A stretch of 33,862 bases of DNA from Saccoglossus kowalevskii (GCF_000003605.2 NW_003141322.1:60028-93889), one strand, 5' to 3'; counted from the first letter of the stretch, positions 1 through 33,862 are shown. Notes: generated by a model not told the origin, from the letters alone. A program made the numbers and translations.

Positions 1-446
1 TACGATACCGCCTTGAGATGCTGAATTGTTCGAGTTACGGACATTTGCGCTCTTCTAATGAAATCACAGGTACGAGTTTTGATCTTGGCGCAACGGGCAC
101 TAATTGCCGTCGACGAATCCTTAGATACTTTCTAATCACCAAAGAAATTAGTTACAGCTTGATAACGTCTCAGTTTGCAATCGTTGGTCCGCGCAACAGT
201 AACAATCGCTATCTTGCTTCAGTTCATATGAGACCCATATCTCGCATGCGCGGGGCGACGTCCATCGCCCTTTAAAAGTTTACAGAACTTCGACTTACGG
301 GCAACATGGATTTATTTTTTTGGCGTCAATCACTTGTTGTGAGAATGGTCAAGAAAAACAAAAGTAAATAAACTTAACCAAAAACTGATCAGAACGTGAA
401 TGATTACCACATTTCTTTCCTTGTATTGACTCTTTGGAAGTGGGAT
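1..446. other. 3' flank of the minus-strand TSSK gene, no gene recognised
   Basis: Short open frames only, with no similarity I recognise. The first 290 bases are somewhat richer in G+C than the rest of the flank and include a small inverted repeat at 253-270 (GGGCGA / TCGCCC). The stretch could belong to a gene lying to the left of the window, but nothing here shows it. Confidence 0.4.
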
Positions 447-632
447 GAAAACGAAACAAAATTGAATTTTTTCACCAGATGAAATAACTTTATGTATAAC
501 ACATGTATGCGAACACGATAACAATAATACAATACTCAATATAAAAGTTGTAATTTGCAATTTATTGCAAACTGCAGTGAAAATAAGACATTACTAAATC
601 TCAAAATCGAAAATTTCAAAAACACAAACCAT

Positions 633-711
633 TTAGTCCTGATTGTCGTCTGTTATTTCCTTAACTTTGGCGCTCATCCGAGACATCCAAAAGTTGCATC
701 GTAATTCACTC
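633..711 (-). pseudogene. Duplicated C-terminal tail of the TSSK gene
   Basis: This stretch copies the final 26 codons and stop (898-976) of the adjacent kinase gene. It was created by the 265-bp tandem duplication. It lacks any start, kinase motif or splice signal and lies in the 3' untranslated region of the intact gene, so it should not be translated. The few base differences from the functional copy include sites in the former codons. Confidence 0.85.
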
Positions 712-825
712 GAAAACGAAACAAATTTGAATTTTTTCACCAGATGAAATAACTTTATGTATAACACATGTATGCGAACACGATAACAATAATACAATAC
801 TCAATATAAAAGTTGTAATTTGCAA

Positions 826-831
826 TTTATT
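826..831 (-). terminator. Polyadenylation signal AATAAA for the minus-strand TSSK
   Basis: AATAAA on the minus strand about 65 bases after the stop codon. The duplication supplies a second identical signal at 561-566, so two 3' ends 265 bases apart are possible. Confidence 0.6.
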
Positions 832-897
832 GCAAACTGCAGTGAAAATAAGACATTACTAAATCTCAAAATCGAAAATTTCAAAAACATAAACCAT

Positions 898-1776
898 TTA
901 GTCTTGATTGTCGTCTGTTATTTCCTTAACTTTGGCGCTCATCCGGGACATCCAAGAGTTGCATCGTAATTCACTCATTTTTGCGCGTTCTTCTGGGTTA
1001 ACATTGAGCATGTGTTTGATGAGATCTTTGCATTCTGTTGATAATTTCTTGGAGCGTGAAAATCCAAGTCCTTTCTCCATCTGATCTTTTACCATTTTCT
1101 TGACATTAGTGTCATCGTAAGGCATTGAGCCACACACCATGATATACAGTATCACACCCATACTCCAGATGTCGTATCCCGTAGCATCATACGGAATACC
1201 TTGTAAGATTTCCGGTGCGGCGTAGGCGGCACTGCCGCAAAAGGTTTTACTCATGTCGCCGTCATGGATGCGTCGAGCAAATCCAAAGTCGGTGATTTTG
1301 ATGTGGTTGTTGACGTCCAGCAGTATGTTTTCGCATTTGAGGTCCCTGTGGACGATGTTCTTCTCGTGACAGTACTCAATGCCATCGCACAATTCTAGAA
1401 ACATTTGATTCGCCGTCTCTTCCTTGATTGCACCGCGAAGTTTGATATAATCCAATAGATCACCATGTCCCGCTATTTCCATGGTGATGTATACTCGATC
1501 TCCCAAGTCCATTACATCAAAGACTTGGATGATATTTTTATGGCTAATATCCTTCACAATTTCAAGTTCTCGCGGCAGGAATTTTTTCTGGAAATCCCTT
1601 GGTGCCTTCTTTCGGTTGATGATCTTGATGGCCACACGTTCTTTCTTTTGTTCGCTGTAAGCACTTTTAACTTTTGCATACGACCCCTCGCCAAGAACGG
1701 GTCCGACTATATAGCCTTTCTTCTTTAATGATTCTTCGTCGGTGAGCGTCTTTTGGAACGGCCTGGTCACAGACAT
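898..1776 (-). CDS. Testis-specific serine/threonine kinase-like protein (TSSK1/2 type), intronless
   Basis: A single-exon protein kinase of 292 residues. All catalytic landmarks are present: glycine loop GEGSYAKV (29-36), VAIK lysine (51), FLPRELEI helix C, HRDLKCEN catalytic loop (143-150, Asp145), DFG (163-165), activation-loop KTFCGS with Thr178, and AAPE (186-189). Length and the stretches KKAPRDF, LQGIPY and VCGSMPYDD are typical of TSSK1/TSSK2, which are also intronless in mammals and phosphorylate spermatid and flagellar substrates. The frame is open upstream to 1848, but the first ATG is at 1776; codon 1809 is TTG, so I start at 1776. Nothing looks damaged, and I expect an active enzyme. 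It is transcribed divergently from the kinase at 2052-3062. Which vertebrate TSSK it is orthologous to cannot be settled by eye. Confidence 0.93.
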   Translation of the reverse strand: MSVTRPFQKTLTDEESLKKKGYIVGPVLGEGSYAKVKSAYSEQKKERVAIKIINRKKAPRDFQKKFLPRELEIVKDISHKNIIQVFDVMDLGDRVYITMEIAGHGDLLDYIKLRGAIKEETANQMFLELCDGIEYCHEKNIVHRDLKCENILLDVNNHIKITDFGFARRIHDGDMSKTFCGSAAYAAPEILQGIPYDATGYDIWSMGVILYIMVCGSMPYDDTNVKKMVKDQMEKGLGFSRSKKLSTECKDLIKHMLNVNPEERAKMSELRCNSWMSRMSAKVKEITDDNQD

Positions 1777-2051
1777 ATTCACGAACTGTCCGATGATCCT
1801 ACCAACCAACCAACCCTTTCTCCGCCAGTTTATGGTTTCACAAACTTATGTTATGATTTCTGTGATACACACTGTACACTGCGGTACAGATGAAAACAAA
1901 ATATAAAATAACGATAACAAATCCGCAGAAAACAATCACCCGTAGCTGCGCGCGTCGGTGGAACAATACGCGCGAGGTCATTGACCCACGCCGAACGCAT
2001 AATCACGCAAGCAAAGCGAGGTGACGTCATTCAATAGAGATTTACGTCACA
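1777..2051. promoter_or_regulatory. Divergent intergenic promoter region between two TSSK genes
   Basis: Only 275 bases separate the two start codons, so the promoters must be shared or overlapping. The right half is richer in CpG than its surroundings. It carries a perfect CRE palindrome TGACGTCA at 2022-2029, a CRE-like TTACGTCA at 2042-2049 and an IR-1 nuclear-receptor-like pair AGGTCA-T-TGACCC at 1975-1987. In mammals many spermatid genes are driven by CREM through CRE sites; its use here is inference. No convincing TATA box was seen. Confidence 0.6.
2022..2029. promoter_or_regulatory. CRE palindrome TGACGTCA
   Basis: An exact full-site cAMP-response element lies between the two divergent kinase genes. 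A variant site TTACGTCA follows at 2042-2049, ending two bases before the first ATG of the plus-strand gene. The sequence match is direct; binding by a CREB/CREM/ATF factor is inferred. Confidence 0.55.
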
Positions 2052-3062
2052 ATGCGCTACGTTCTAAAGGACAGTGGTTCTATACAACACAAACTGGGGA
2101 CGTCTGACAACATCTTAGTCACTTTACTGTATACTTGTCATCTAGATAATATGGAACACGACGGCACAAACGTCAATATGAACGAACAAGTACAGCAACA
2201 AGAAACAACAAGAGCGACTAGAGAGTGCCCGAAAGATCGAGACATTTTAAGGAGTAGAGGCTTGATGGTTGGAGAAAGCCTTGGTTACGGATCGTATTCC
2301 AAAGTGAAGTTTGCAATCGAGACGAAGACAATGAGAAAGATTGCTGTTAAGATTATTGATCGTCGGAAAGCACCGCGCGACTTCCTTCAAAATTTCCTAC
2401 CAAGGGAACTTGATATTTTGCCAAACCTGAAACACGAAGGTATTATACTGACGTATGGTTATTTTGAAGAAAATAACAAAATCTTTATAACCCAAGAGTT
2501 GGCCGAGAACGGTGATATGTTGACATATATTCGAGGCGCTGGTTCAGCACTACCAGAAAGATTGGCCAAGCAGTGGATCCTAGAGATGACAGAAGCACTG
2601 GACTACCTCAACAAGCAATGCCTGGTACACAGAGATTTGAAATGTGAAAACATACTACTTGATTCTAACATGCATGTGAAAATCGGCGATTTTGGGTTTG
2701 CCCGAAAAATTGGAGAGCACGAACTTAGCAAGACATACTGTGGATCAGCGGCTTATGCGGCGCCTGAAATTCTGCAATCACTGCCATACAGCCCGGCAAA
2801 GTCCGATATATGGGCACTAGGAGTTATAATGTACATTCTAACGTGCGGTGAAATGCCTTTTGGCGACGACTCCATGAATGTCTCTAAAATTCTGCATCGA
2901 CAAATGGATGGAATTCGATTCCCACTTTTGCGAAGGATTACCCCAGAGTGTAGAAAACTTATAGAAGCAATGTTAACAATCGATCCCGATAAACGTATCA
3001 ATTTGGAAGGTGTGTTGGCAAGTGCATGGTTAAACCCACCTGATAATAAAACACCCAATTAA
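2052..3062 (+). CDS. Testis-specific serine/threonine kinase-like protein, intronless
   Basis: A single-exon kinase of 336 residues from the first ATG, or 303 from Met34 at 2151. The second ATG has the stronger context (A at -3, G at +4) and gives a usual TSSK length, while the first lies right beside CRE-like promoter sequence, so Met34 may be the real start. Kinase landmarks numbered from Met1 are glycine loop GYGSYSKV (78-85), VK lysine (100), FLPRELDI helix C, HRDLKCEN (193-200, Asp195), DFG (213-215), KTYCGS with Thr228, and AAPE (236-239). A glutamine/threonine-rich, probably disordered leader precedes the domain. It shares RKAPRDF and GSAAYAAPEIL with its divergent neighbour, so the two are probably ancient duplicates, but sequence elsewhere is well diverged. 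The residues needed for catalysis are all there. Confidence 0.93.
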   Translation: MRYVLKDSGSIQHKLGTSDNILVTLLYTCHLDNMEHDGTNVNMNEQVQQQETTRATRECPKDRDILRSRGLMVGESLGYGSYSKVKFAIETKTMRKIAVKIIDRRKAPRDFLQNFLPRELDILPNLKHEGIILTYGYFEENNKIFITQELAENGDMLTYIRGAGSALPERLAKQWILEMTEALDYLNKQCLVHRDLKCENILLDSNMHVKIGDFGFARKIGEHELSKTYCGSAAYAAPEILQSLPYSPAKSDIWALGVIMYILTCGEMPFGDDSMNVSKILHRQMDGIRFPLLRRITPECRKLIEAMLTIDPDKRINLEGVLASAWLNPPDNKTPN

Positions 3063-3238
3063 TAATAGCATGCAAAGATAATAGCTACAATCATTCTCAA
3101 TGTAAATCATAATAACCAATATCATGACCACCATTGTCACCTGCCAAAGCTGATCTGACCGTCACGTTTTGAGGTGAAATACTCTACAGAATAGAACTTT
3201 TTTATGTAAATTAATAACATTTTATTACTTTTTTCTAA

Positions 3239-3244
3239 AATAAA
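3239..3244 (+). terminator. Polyadenylation signal AATAAA for the plus-strand TSSK
   Basis: AATAAA about 175 bases after the stop codon in an AT-rich 3' flank; the likely 3' end of the plus-strand kinase mRNA. Confidence 0.5.
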
Positions 3245-4301
3245 TCAAAGTCTTTGTAATTTACATGATGCGAATTTGTATGTTGATCTCATTTTATGTA
3301 TGCTTCTTCAGCCTATACCATTACCTACTTCCAGCCACAATTTCTGTGTACAAATGCAGTGTCTGCATTATAAAAATACACCGCACATACCAGCAATACA
3401 GACGTATTCAATCATACACAAGGCAACGTTTACACGGAAATAAATTTGCAATGCAAATGAATTTCACAACTTAATGAACAGCGCCACCTAGAGATTAATT
3501 TACACAATAAGACTGTTGATGTGCACGAAGTGAAAACAAATGGATGTGTATAAGAAACCTGGAAAGTCTTTGACTAAACTTTTTATTTTTAAAATATCTC
3601 AAACTATAAAGCACAAAATCAGCTAGAATCCAATATAAACATGCAAGGAACTCAAATAAGTTATATGCTGGTATAATGTTAAGCCTTGGAATTTCAGTTT
3701 TATGTAAAATTTGCAAATGATTTAAGAGGGGCTAACTGTCTTGGAATGATGCATATACGTATGAATCCCTGGTGACACATATATGTAACGTTATTATATA
3801 TTGATAAGAAAAGTTTCATTTTGTTTATGCATTTATATTCGTCAGCAAATTTAAAATGGCATTACCGATACATGATATACAAATGTCGACTCTGTAGTTT
3901 CAGACTAAAAACAAGTCTCATGTCTGTAATTAAGTCCTAAGTGACACATGCAATTGGATTCACTGTAGACTTTGGAATGAAGGACATATAATGATATTTG
4001 GCAAACCAAAAATAACATGGCACCTCGGAAACAAGTTAAGATTAAAATATTTTTCCACTTTATTAATGAATTTATCAAATTAAAGAAACATAATATTTTG
4101 ACCAATACTCATAATTTCAGCACCTGAAGCTATTTTCAAATACGAATATATGTGGTTTCTATTTATACACACTATTAACAGCATATTAAACACTAATAGT
4201 ATTTACATAAAACAGAAAAAAATCATATAAAAATAGCTGTACAAATATAATACAATTAATGACAATAAGGTCAATAGGTGATTTCCCATACAATTGCGAG
4301 A

Positions 4302-4311
4302 TCTCGCGAGA
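4302..4311. promoter_or_regulatory. TCTCGCGAGA palindrome
   Basis: An exact copy of the palindromic TCTCGCGAGA element known from some vertebrate core promoters, inside a long AT-rich gene-free stretch where CpG is otherwise rare. No transcript start or gene next to it is apparent, so its role is unknown. Confidence 0.3.
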
Positions 4312-4816
4312 TGCATGAAAGACGCGTGTTGAATGTCTGCCACAAAAATCGAACGATTTGATTTTGAACTAGAATTTCTTTATTTCGTAGCTCCCATCGA
4401 CCGGCCGATCTTCGACAGATGAATGAATATTGCTTCCGAATACCCTCGATTAGGCAAAATTGTTAATCATCAAATGTGGACAGCACATTATTTAGCATAG
4501 AATTGTCTTCCAAAATACTTTCGCGTTTGTCGAATCCCACGCAATGTTTGACGCCAATACGACGCTATAACCTTTGTTTGTTCTGTTTTTATGTTCGATT
4601 TCATGAATGGAAAATGGTCTATTAAACATTTTATGTGATATTGAAAAAGAACCAGGGTCGCGTACACACAGTACATGTCGTTTACTCATTTTGAATACTG
4701 TAGTTATTTAAGACAATGATTGCCAAATATTGTCTACCATATATGATGGTCACTTGGACCATGGTATAGAATTTTGGAAATTTTTAACTAAATTGTCCAC
4801 AATACTGTATCTTTAA

Positions 4817-4962
4817 AGCGAGAGGGTCGTCACCTGCATACACAGTCCAAGGCGACGATAATAATACATGCTAAAAACGCAAAGGGTCAAGAGTCACGCG
4901 TGTTTGTTAACAATGACACGCTATGGCTATCTGACACATGCGCAGGTGATGACTCCCTCTCT
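4817..4962. mobile_element. Fold-back MITE flanked by TTAA
   Basis: About 146 bases with imperfect terminal inverted repeats of roughly 30 bases. The left end reads AGCGAGAGGGTCGTCACCTG and the right end, read inward, AGAGAGGGAGTCATCACCTG. Both sides are flanked by TTAA (4813-4816 and 4963-4966), the target preferred by piggyBac-type transposons. No coding capacity. The family assignment rests only on the TTAA flanks. Confidence 0.55.
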
Positions 4963-6035
4963 TTAACTGAAATTACTATTTTTGTAATAATGGAAATAAT
5001 GATGTATATTTTCTTCATTTCTGCATTACATATCTCAATTATATATATATATATACGCTTGTAACAATGCTGTACACTTTTTATAAACTTTTCACTTTCA
5101 TCCACAAACTTATTCAGCACATCACCTGCTTGACTCTTGGCTATTCATGGAGGCTTTTAACGATGTGTTAAAGTAAATTCATTTGCATAAATTTGTTTTG
5201 ATCGGAGCACTCTAACACGTCTTGTGATAATACATCAGATAAATAGATACAGTTTAATGCATCTGTCAACACTTCATTTTAAGCAGAATGGTTGAATACA
5301 GTATCATCTTTTTCTAGGTGATGGTAGAGAAGACCAAGAACTGCTACTTGTTGTGGTATTAGTTGTAGCTAATCTCTGTAACTTTCTTCTACTTTGTTGC
5401 TAATGAAAAATACAAAGAGAAAAAGACATTTATACAAGTTTTCCACATTCAAGTTTTGTACCTTTTAGCATTTAAAGTATTATAAATCTCCAAATAGTGA
5501 AATTATGTTTCAAGTTTCATGCAGTATTATATTATTTCTTTAAAGAAAGTAGCAAATACAAAATTTCAATCATGCATTACTAGCGCATGATCTTATGAGG
5601 CTTTCACAAGAATACCACACAAAATGCATGAATGCAGTACAGAGATCATATCAAAATGACAATCAAACAAGTTTTGCGTTTGGGTTCAGTGACAAAATTC
5701 TATTTACATATACAGTGATCGATGCGTTCAATGTAAACAAAAAGAAGTGTTCAAATGTGATGTCAATAAACCTTGAACGTGTCTATGTTGGTGACTCCAT
5801 ATAAGAGACAATTTACAGAATGACAAATTGGTGTTAGATGTATAATAATATACAGTACTGAAATCTCATCATCATGTTACAATAAATTGATATGAAGTCA
5901 CAAACGTTTTTTTAATTGCAGATACATTAAAAAATCTCAGAGCCATATTCAAGCAATCTTATAGTTGTAAAACCTTATTATGTAAAACAACACCCTCTTA
6001 CGGATAACAAACAATTAACACTGCACTTGCATATA

Positions 6036-6223
6036 CTGTAAACCGTTTTAATTTTGCAAGAGATAACATTTTTAGAATTTTGTGAGTCAGTGAAAATTGT
6101 AAAATTTCGTAGCAGCGAAAATTTCTCTGGATTTCTACTACACATGTGATTTTTGCAAAATTTGTCTTTACAAATGCCATAATATCGTGAAATTTCTAGC
6201 AGTTAAAATGAAACGATTTACAG
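6036..6223. mobile_element. CTGTAAA-TIR MITE, copy A
   Basis: About 188 bases beginning CTGTAAACCGTTTTAATTTT and ending, read inward from the right, CTGTAAATCGTTTCATTTTA. It is flanked by TA on both sides (6034-6035 and 6224-6225), consistent with a Tc1/mariner-type target duplication. Related ends occur at 11531-11744 and 22098-22303. Confidence 0.65.
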
Positions 6224-6863
6224 TAGGTCAAGCATGCTCAAGTCAAACATTTGCCACGGATAAATTTCCGAAACAAGACAAGCCTTGTGCATACGAAACT
6301 GTGCTGATAACTGAATGCATGCAGGAAAATGAACCTCTATACATGTACCTTCATGTGATACAATGTCCGACGCTGCACAGTATTAATCAATGAGGAAGAA
6401 ACAGTGAACATAATAATTGTTAGTAATCCCAATGTCGCTTGTAAGTAAAGAAACTTTATTGGAGTTGTATCCACATTTGAATCATGATTTCAGTAAGTGT
6501 TGGATTAGAAGACAAGAAATGAAATACAGCTCCAGAGACAAAGAACAAGTAGCTCTAGTTCTGTTTATTTTTGAAGGGTTGCACTTTCACTTGTGAGGGT
6601 TAATATAGGAGGGAGCAGTAATTGATGCAGAGGTCAAGCTCTATACTGTCATGAGGTACTGGTATCATCATGAAAACATTATTTGGAAATTAGATTTTTT
6701 ATGAGGGAGTATACAAATACCCCTGTTGATCCTGAAAAATTAAGATACACTGTAACTCAGGGAGAAATTCACATAGATAATACCAAGACATCGTAAAACG
6801 CGGTTACAATAAGGTTATTTTCATTAATGAGAGTTTAACTTGTTGTGTCTTTTAGACATGGTG

Positions 6864-6869
6864 TTTATT
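6864..6869 (-). terminator. Polyadenylation signal AATAAA of WDR64
   Basis: AATAAA on the minus strand about 44 bases beyond the WDR64 stop codon at 6913-6915, implying a very short 3' untranslated region. Confidence 0.7.
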
Positions 6870-6912
6870 ATTCGTACAGTTAAATTATATGACATTTTAA
6901 ACTAAAAATCAA

Positions 6913-31356
<24,444 letters not shown>

Positions 31357-31368
31357 GTTGATATGTTA

Positions 31369-33452
31369 CGTGTGAGGTGCACAGGCCATACTGTTAGCCA
31401 CTTAACCGATTCTTCTCCAATGGTGTCCTGCTGGACACACTGTCAGATCTCTATACATGGGTTCAGTGTTAGCGACTTGACACCGAGACTTTACTTACGT
31501 CGATCGGCTTTCCTCGAGTCTATTGTCCTACAGTAGGTCTACAATCGTGCTTCGGCGTGTAGTTATGACAACCCCCTAGCTCATGAATATGAATGAGTTG
31601 TATCGGTGTCGTTTTTCACACTCTGCCCTTGTGGTGTATTGACGCAGTCGCACCTACAGTATAGGTGTATCGTACAGGCAGTGCTTGAGTCAAATGGTCG
31701 GTTAAACAAAGGGAATATTAAAATTGATAATATCCCAGCATGGTTGATATTTGACCCTTAACCCCCGGTTAACATTTCAGGGTTTTCCTTTGATGATAAC
31801 AATGCCAGAAAACAAACTCGGGCTCAGATTAGTGGCGCAAAATTTGACCTAAGCCCGACAAGTTCATTAATTGCTTCTCAACAGTTATGGAATTTATTTG
31901 TTTTGCGTGTCGTTAAATGTCATTGTCCATGAGTCGCATGAATGTACGGCCTTTAAAAAGAACATATTCTAGATATCCTTCGTGTTCTAAGATAGACAAT
32001 GCAAACCGAACACCGTGTATTTTTTTCTGAACAAACGAGCGTTACAAGTTAATCGACACGTGCCTCTGTGTGGTCATTGGGGGTTTGATCATTACCAGTC
32101 ACCACGGGGGAACTATTTCACCGTGCGCCCAAATGTTACACCGTGATAGCCGCCCAGAGACCAATTTGAAGACTGTTTTTTCATTCTATTTCGAATATAT
32201 TATTTGATTGATGTATAACATAATGTAAAGAGGGTGCATGTAATTGCATATGTACACTATCAATATACAATATAGTTGAAACATGGAGGTATAATCTGTT
32301 TATACCTCCATGGTTGAAACTTACTCGTATGATAACCTTCTGGGAGGTTTGGGGTTAAATTATTTATTTTATTAGCCCACAATGTGTATTGTATTAACCT
32401 TTTAAGAAACTATAGACAAAAGAATATTACATTTTACTGTCAAAATAAAAATAAAATGAATATAAATAAATGTTAAAATAAGTAAATATGTATTTGTCTG
32501 TCTGTTTGATTGTTTGATTTTCAGGCCGTGTATAAGTATTTTTTATTAACCGTTACTATTAAATAAAAAAAATACATTTTACAAATATTAAAACAAAATT
32601 GTCAACAAAGATACTGACTGGACTAAAACATGTTTAAAGTTTTTAAACAGATTTTGAAAAAACAAAAAAACATTTGATTTCAGTAATGTACATATCGGGG
32701 TTGTGTATGTGGATGCCCGATGCTATGTTTCCAACCGGTAAGAATGATACTTTCAAGCACATACCTTAATATATAATTTAAAAGTGTCCTACACAAGGAA
32801 AAATATTTACATTGTATTGATGGTACGGATTTCAGACATGCAATGTAATCTTGCCAAATAACGTAGTCGCAGATGAGTTGCAGTTTAGTCGTATCTGCCT
32901 AACGTGTTATGAACTGAGAACAATATATATCTCTGACTTTTTTCATACAGGTCCTTATCCTAGGCAAATTCATTGAGTTGATGAGTATTATCCATTTTCA
33001 AACTATATGCAATCCAACCATTTTTTGTTTGTTATTTTCCTTTAAAAAACAAACCAGCATGCTTAATATGTAGCTGAATATGTAAATATTATTGTATTGC
33101 TATTTTATTTTGCGCTATTCCTCAACACTATACATATTGACGAAAGCGCTGTATATGTTTGGGACTGTGTCCTATAGTATAAATATCAATAAATATACTT
33201 GACATGTCGTGGGTTTTCAAGGTATATGGTTCAAGGGATGAGAGACTGTTAAAATAATGAGAATGAGTATCTTGGGACTGAAAAACTGCTTATATATGTG
33301 TTTGAGACATCCCTACAGGGCAAATATCACTGACACAGTAGGCGCTCTTTACTGTCGACAAAAAAATCCACAGGTGTCAGGCAGTTTGCTTCCCGAGTGA
33401 TTCTGTCGATGAGGGCGCAGAAACACTATCTGAACATTATCACAAGCATGTT
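31369..33452. other. Upstream flank of WDR64, no gene recognised
   Basis: The first 300 bases are richer in CpG and presumably hold the WDR64 promoter; no TATA box or clear factor site stands out. Beyond this the sequence is AT-rich and free of convincing open frames. It contains the palindromic insertion at 32283-32312. Confidence 0.4.
32275..32320. mobile_element. 30-base palindromic insertion with 8-base target duplication
   Basis: ATGGAGGTATAA at 32283 pairs perfectly with TTATACCTCCAT ending at 32311, around a TCTGT loop. The direct repeat GTTGAAAC stands on both sides (32275-32282 and 32313-32320). The ends resemble those of the 746-base element at 18965 (ATGGAACTATAA), so it may be an extreme deletion product of a related family. 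Confidence 0.7.
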
Positions 33453-33718
33453 AAATCTGTGCCTATCATAAACTCAGCCAACCTGTCCAGGGAGCACCAT
33501 AATGACATGCATGACAAATCTGTGATAACAATAAACTCGGCTAACGTGTACTAGGGAGCACCATAATGACATGCATGACAAATCTGTGATAACAATAAAC
33601 TCGGCTAACGTATACTAGGGAGCATGATGTGTGTATGTGTATGTGTATGACAAATCTGTGCCAACTATAAATTCCTTACCCAACTTGTATCAGCAAACAA
33701 TACCATGATATGCGTCAG
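33453..33718. repeat. Minisatellite, about 64-base unit, four imperfect copies
   Basis: Units begin AAATCTGTG at 33453, 33516, 33580 and 33652, with lengths 63, 64, 72 and a diverged last copy. The middle copies share TAACAATAAACTCGGCTAAC and CTAGGGAGCACCATAATGAC. The third copy contains a short GTGTATGTGT expansion. Confidence 0.85.
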
Positions 33719-33860
33719 GGGCGGATCTAGGATTCTGAAATGGGGGGGGGGCGATAAGTTGGCGGAAGGCCAAGTTCGCGAGCGCCGATGGCGCGAAGCC
33801 CTCTTGGTTGTTAAAAATAAAGGGGCGCGGCCCCCTCGGCCCCCTCTAAATCCGCTCATG
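33716..33860. mobile_element. GC-rich hAT-like MITE at the window edge
   Basis: The left end CAGGGGCGGATCTAGGATTC and the right end, read inward, CATGAGCGGATTTAGAGG form imperfect inverted repeats. CAGGGGCGGATC-type ends are common in non-autonomous hAT elements. The interior has a G-run and a GGGGCGCGGCCCCC block and no plausible gene. The right target duplication would lie beyond the window, so the class is not proven. Confidence 0.6.
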
Positions 33861-33862
33861 TG

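Larger units (their letters stand above)
447..976. repeat. 265-bp tandem duplication spanning the 3' end of a TSSK gene
   Basis: Two head-to-tail copies, 447-711 and 712-976, are offset by exactly 265 bases and differ at only about five positions (for example CCTGATT versus CTTGATT after the stop, and TCCGAGAC versus TCCGGGAC). The right copy holds the last 79 coding bases, the stop and the 3' untranslated region of the minus-strand kinase. The left copy repeats all of this downstream of the real stop, so it is non-coding baggage. Each copy carries its own AATAAA (minus strand, 826-831 and 561-566). The high identity points to a recent unequal exchange or replication slippage, or to an assembly artefact. 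Confidence 0.93.
3245..6863. other. Convergent intergenic region, no gene recognised
   Basis: The region lies between the 3' ends of the plus-strand kinase and the minus-strand WDR64 gene. It holds only short chance open frames, two fold-back elements (4817-4962 and 6036-6223), a CTCF-like site near 3479-3494, a TCTCGCGAGA palindrome at 4302-4311 and a TA dinucleotide run at 5041-5055. I found no exon with convincing splice sites. Confidence 0.5.

Noticed and set aside
1777-1809. Extending the minus-strand kinase by 11 codons to 1809
   Set aside because: Codon 1809 is TTG, not ATG. The first ATG in frame is at 1776, and TSSK proteins have short N-termini.
4732-4768. Hairpin around CCATATATGATGGTC and GACCATGG
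   Set aside because: Pairing is short and imperfect, with no flanking duplication; not enough to call an element.

Overview
This is animal (metazoan) nuclear DNA. It has spliced genes with GT-AG introns, AATAAA polyadenylation signals, an AT-rich background, many small non-autonomous transposons in introns, and one assembly gap (255 N). The protein content (TSSK-type kinases and a WDR64-type WD-repeat protein) and the repeat types (fold-back MITEs with CTGTAAA ends, a pearl/HINE-like element) suggest a marine invertebrate. A non-vertebrate deuterostome or a lophotrochozoan would fit, but I cannot fix the taxon from the sequence.

Layout. (1) 1-2051: an intronless testis-specific-serine-kinase-like gene on the minus strand (CDS 898-1776). 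Its 3' end has been caught in a 265-bp tandem duplication (447-976). (2) 1777-2051: a short divergent intergenic region with a perfect CRE palindrome. (3) 2052-3062: a second intronless TSSK-like kinase on the plus strand. (4) 3063-6863: about 3.8 kb with no recognisable gene, holding two MITEs and a CTCF-like site. (5) 6913-31356, minus strand: one complete 26-exon gene that I reassembled exon by exon from splice sites and reading phase. It encodes a 1,139-residue WD-repeat protein that I identify as WDR64. All 25 junctions keep frame, and 24 introns are GT-AG while intron 2 is GC-AG. (6) 31369-33862: the upstream flank of WDR64, ending in a minisatellite and a GC-rich hAT-like MITE.

Biology. 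TSSK kinases act in spermatids and sperm in mammals, and WDR64 is testis-enriched there. The window therefore looks like a small neighbourhood of male-germline or sperm-flagellum genes, with the two kinases sharing a CRE-bearing control region. This is inference from family knowledge; nothing here measures expression.

Mobile DNA. The WDR64 introns hold a pearl/HINE-like element with about 160-bp internal tandem repeats (9340-10035), a 746-bp terminal-inverted-repeat element interrupted by the assembly gap (18965-19710), a Harbinger-like MITE (20175-20571), and CTGTAAA-TIR MITEs. A GC-rich island in intron 4 (about 23820-24270) has overlapping open frames on both strands and promoter-like motifs; it is the least explained piece of the window. 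I found no rRNA, tRNA or CRISPR array.
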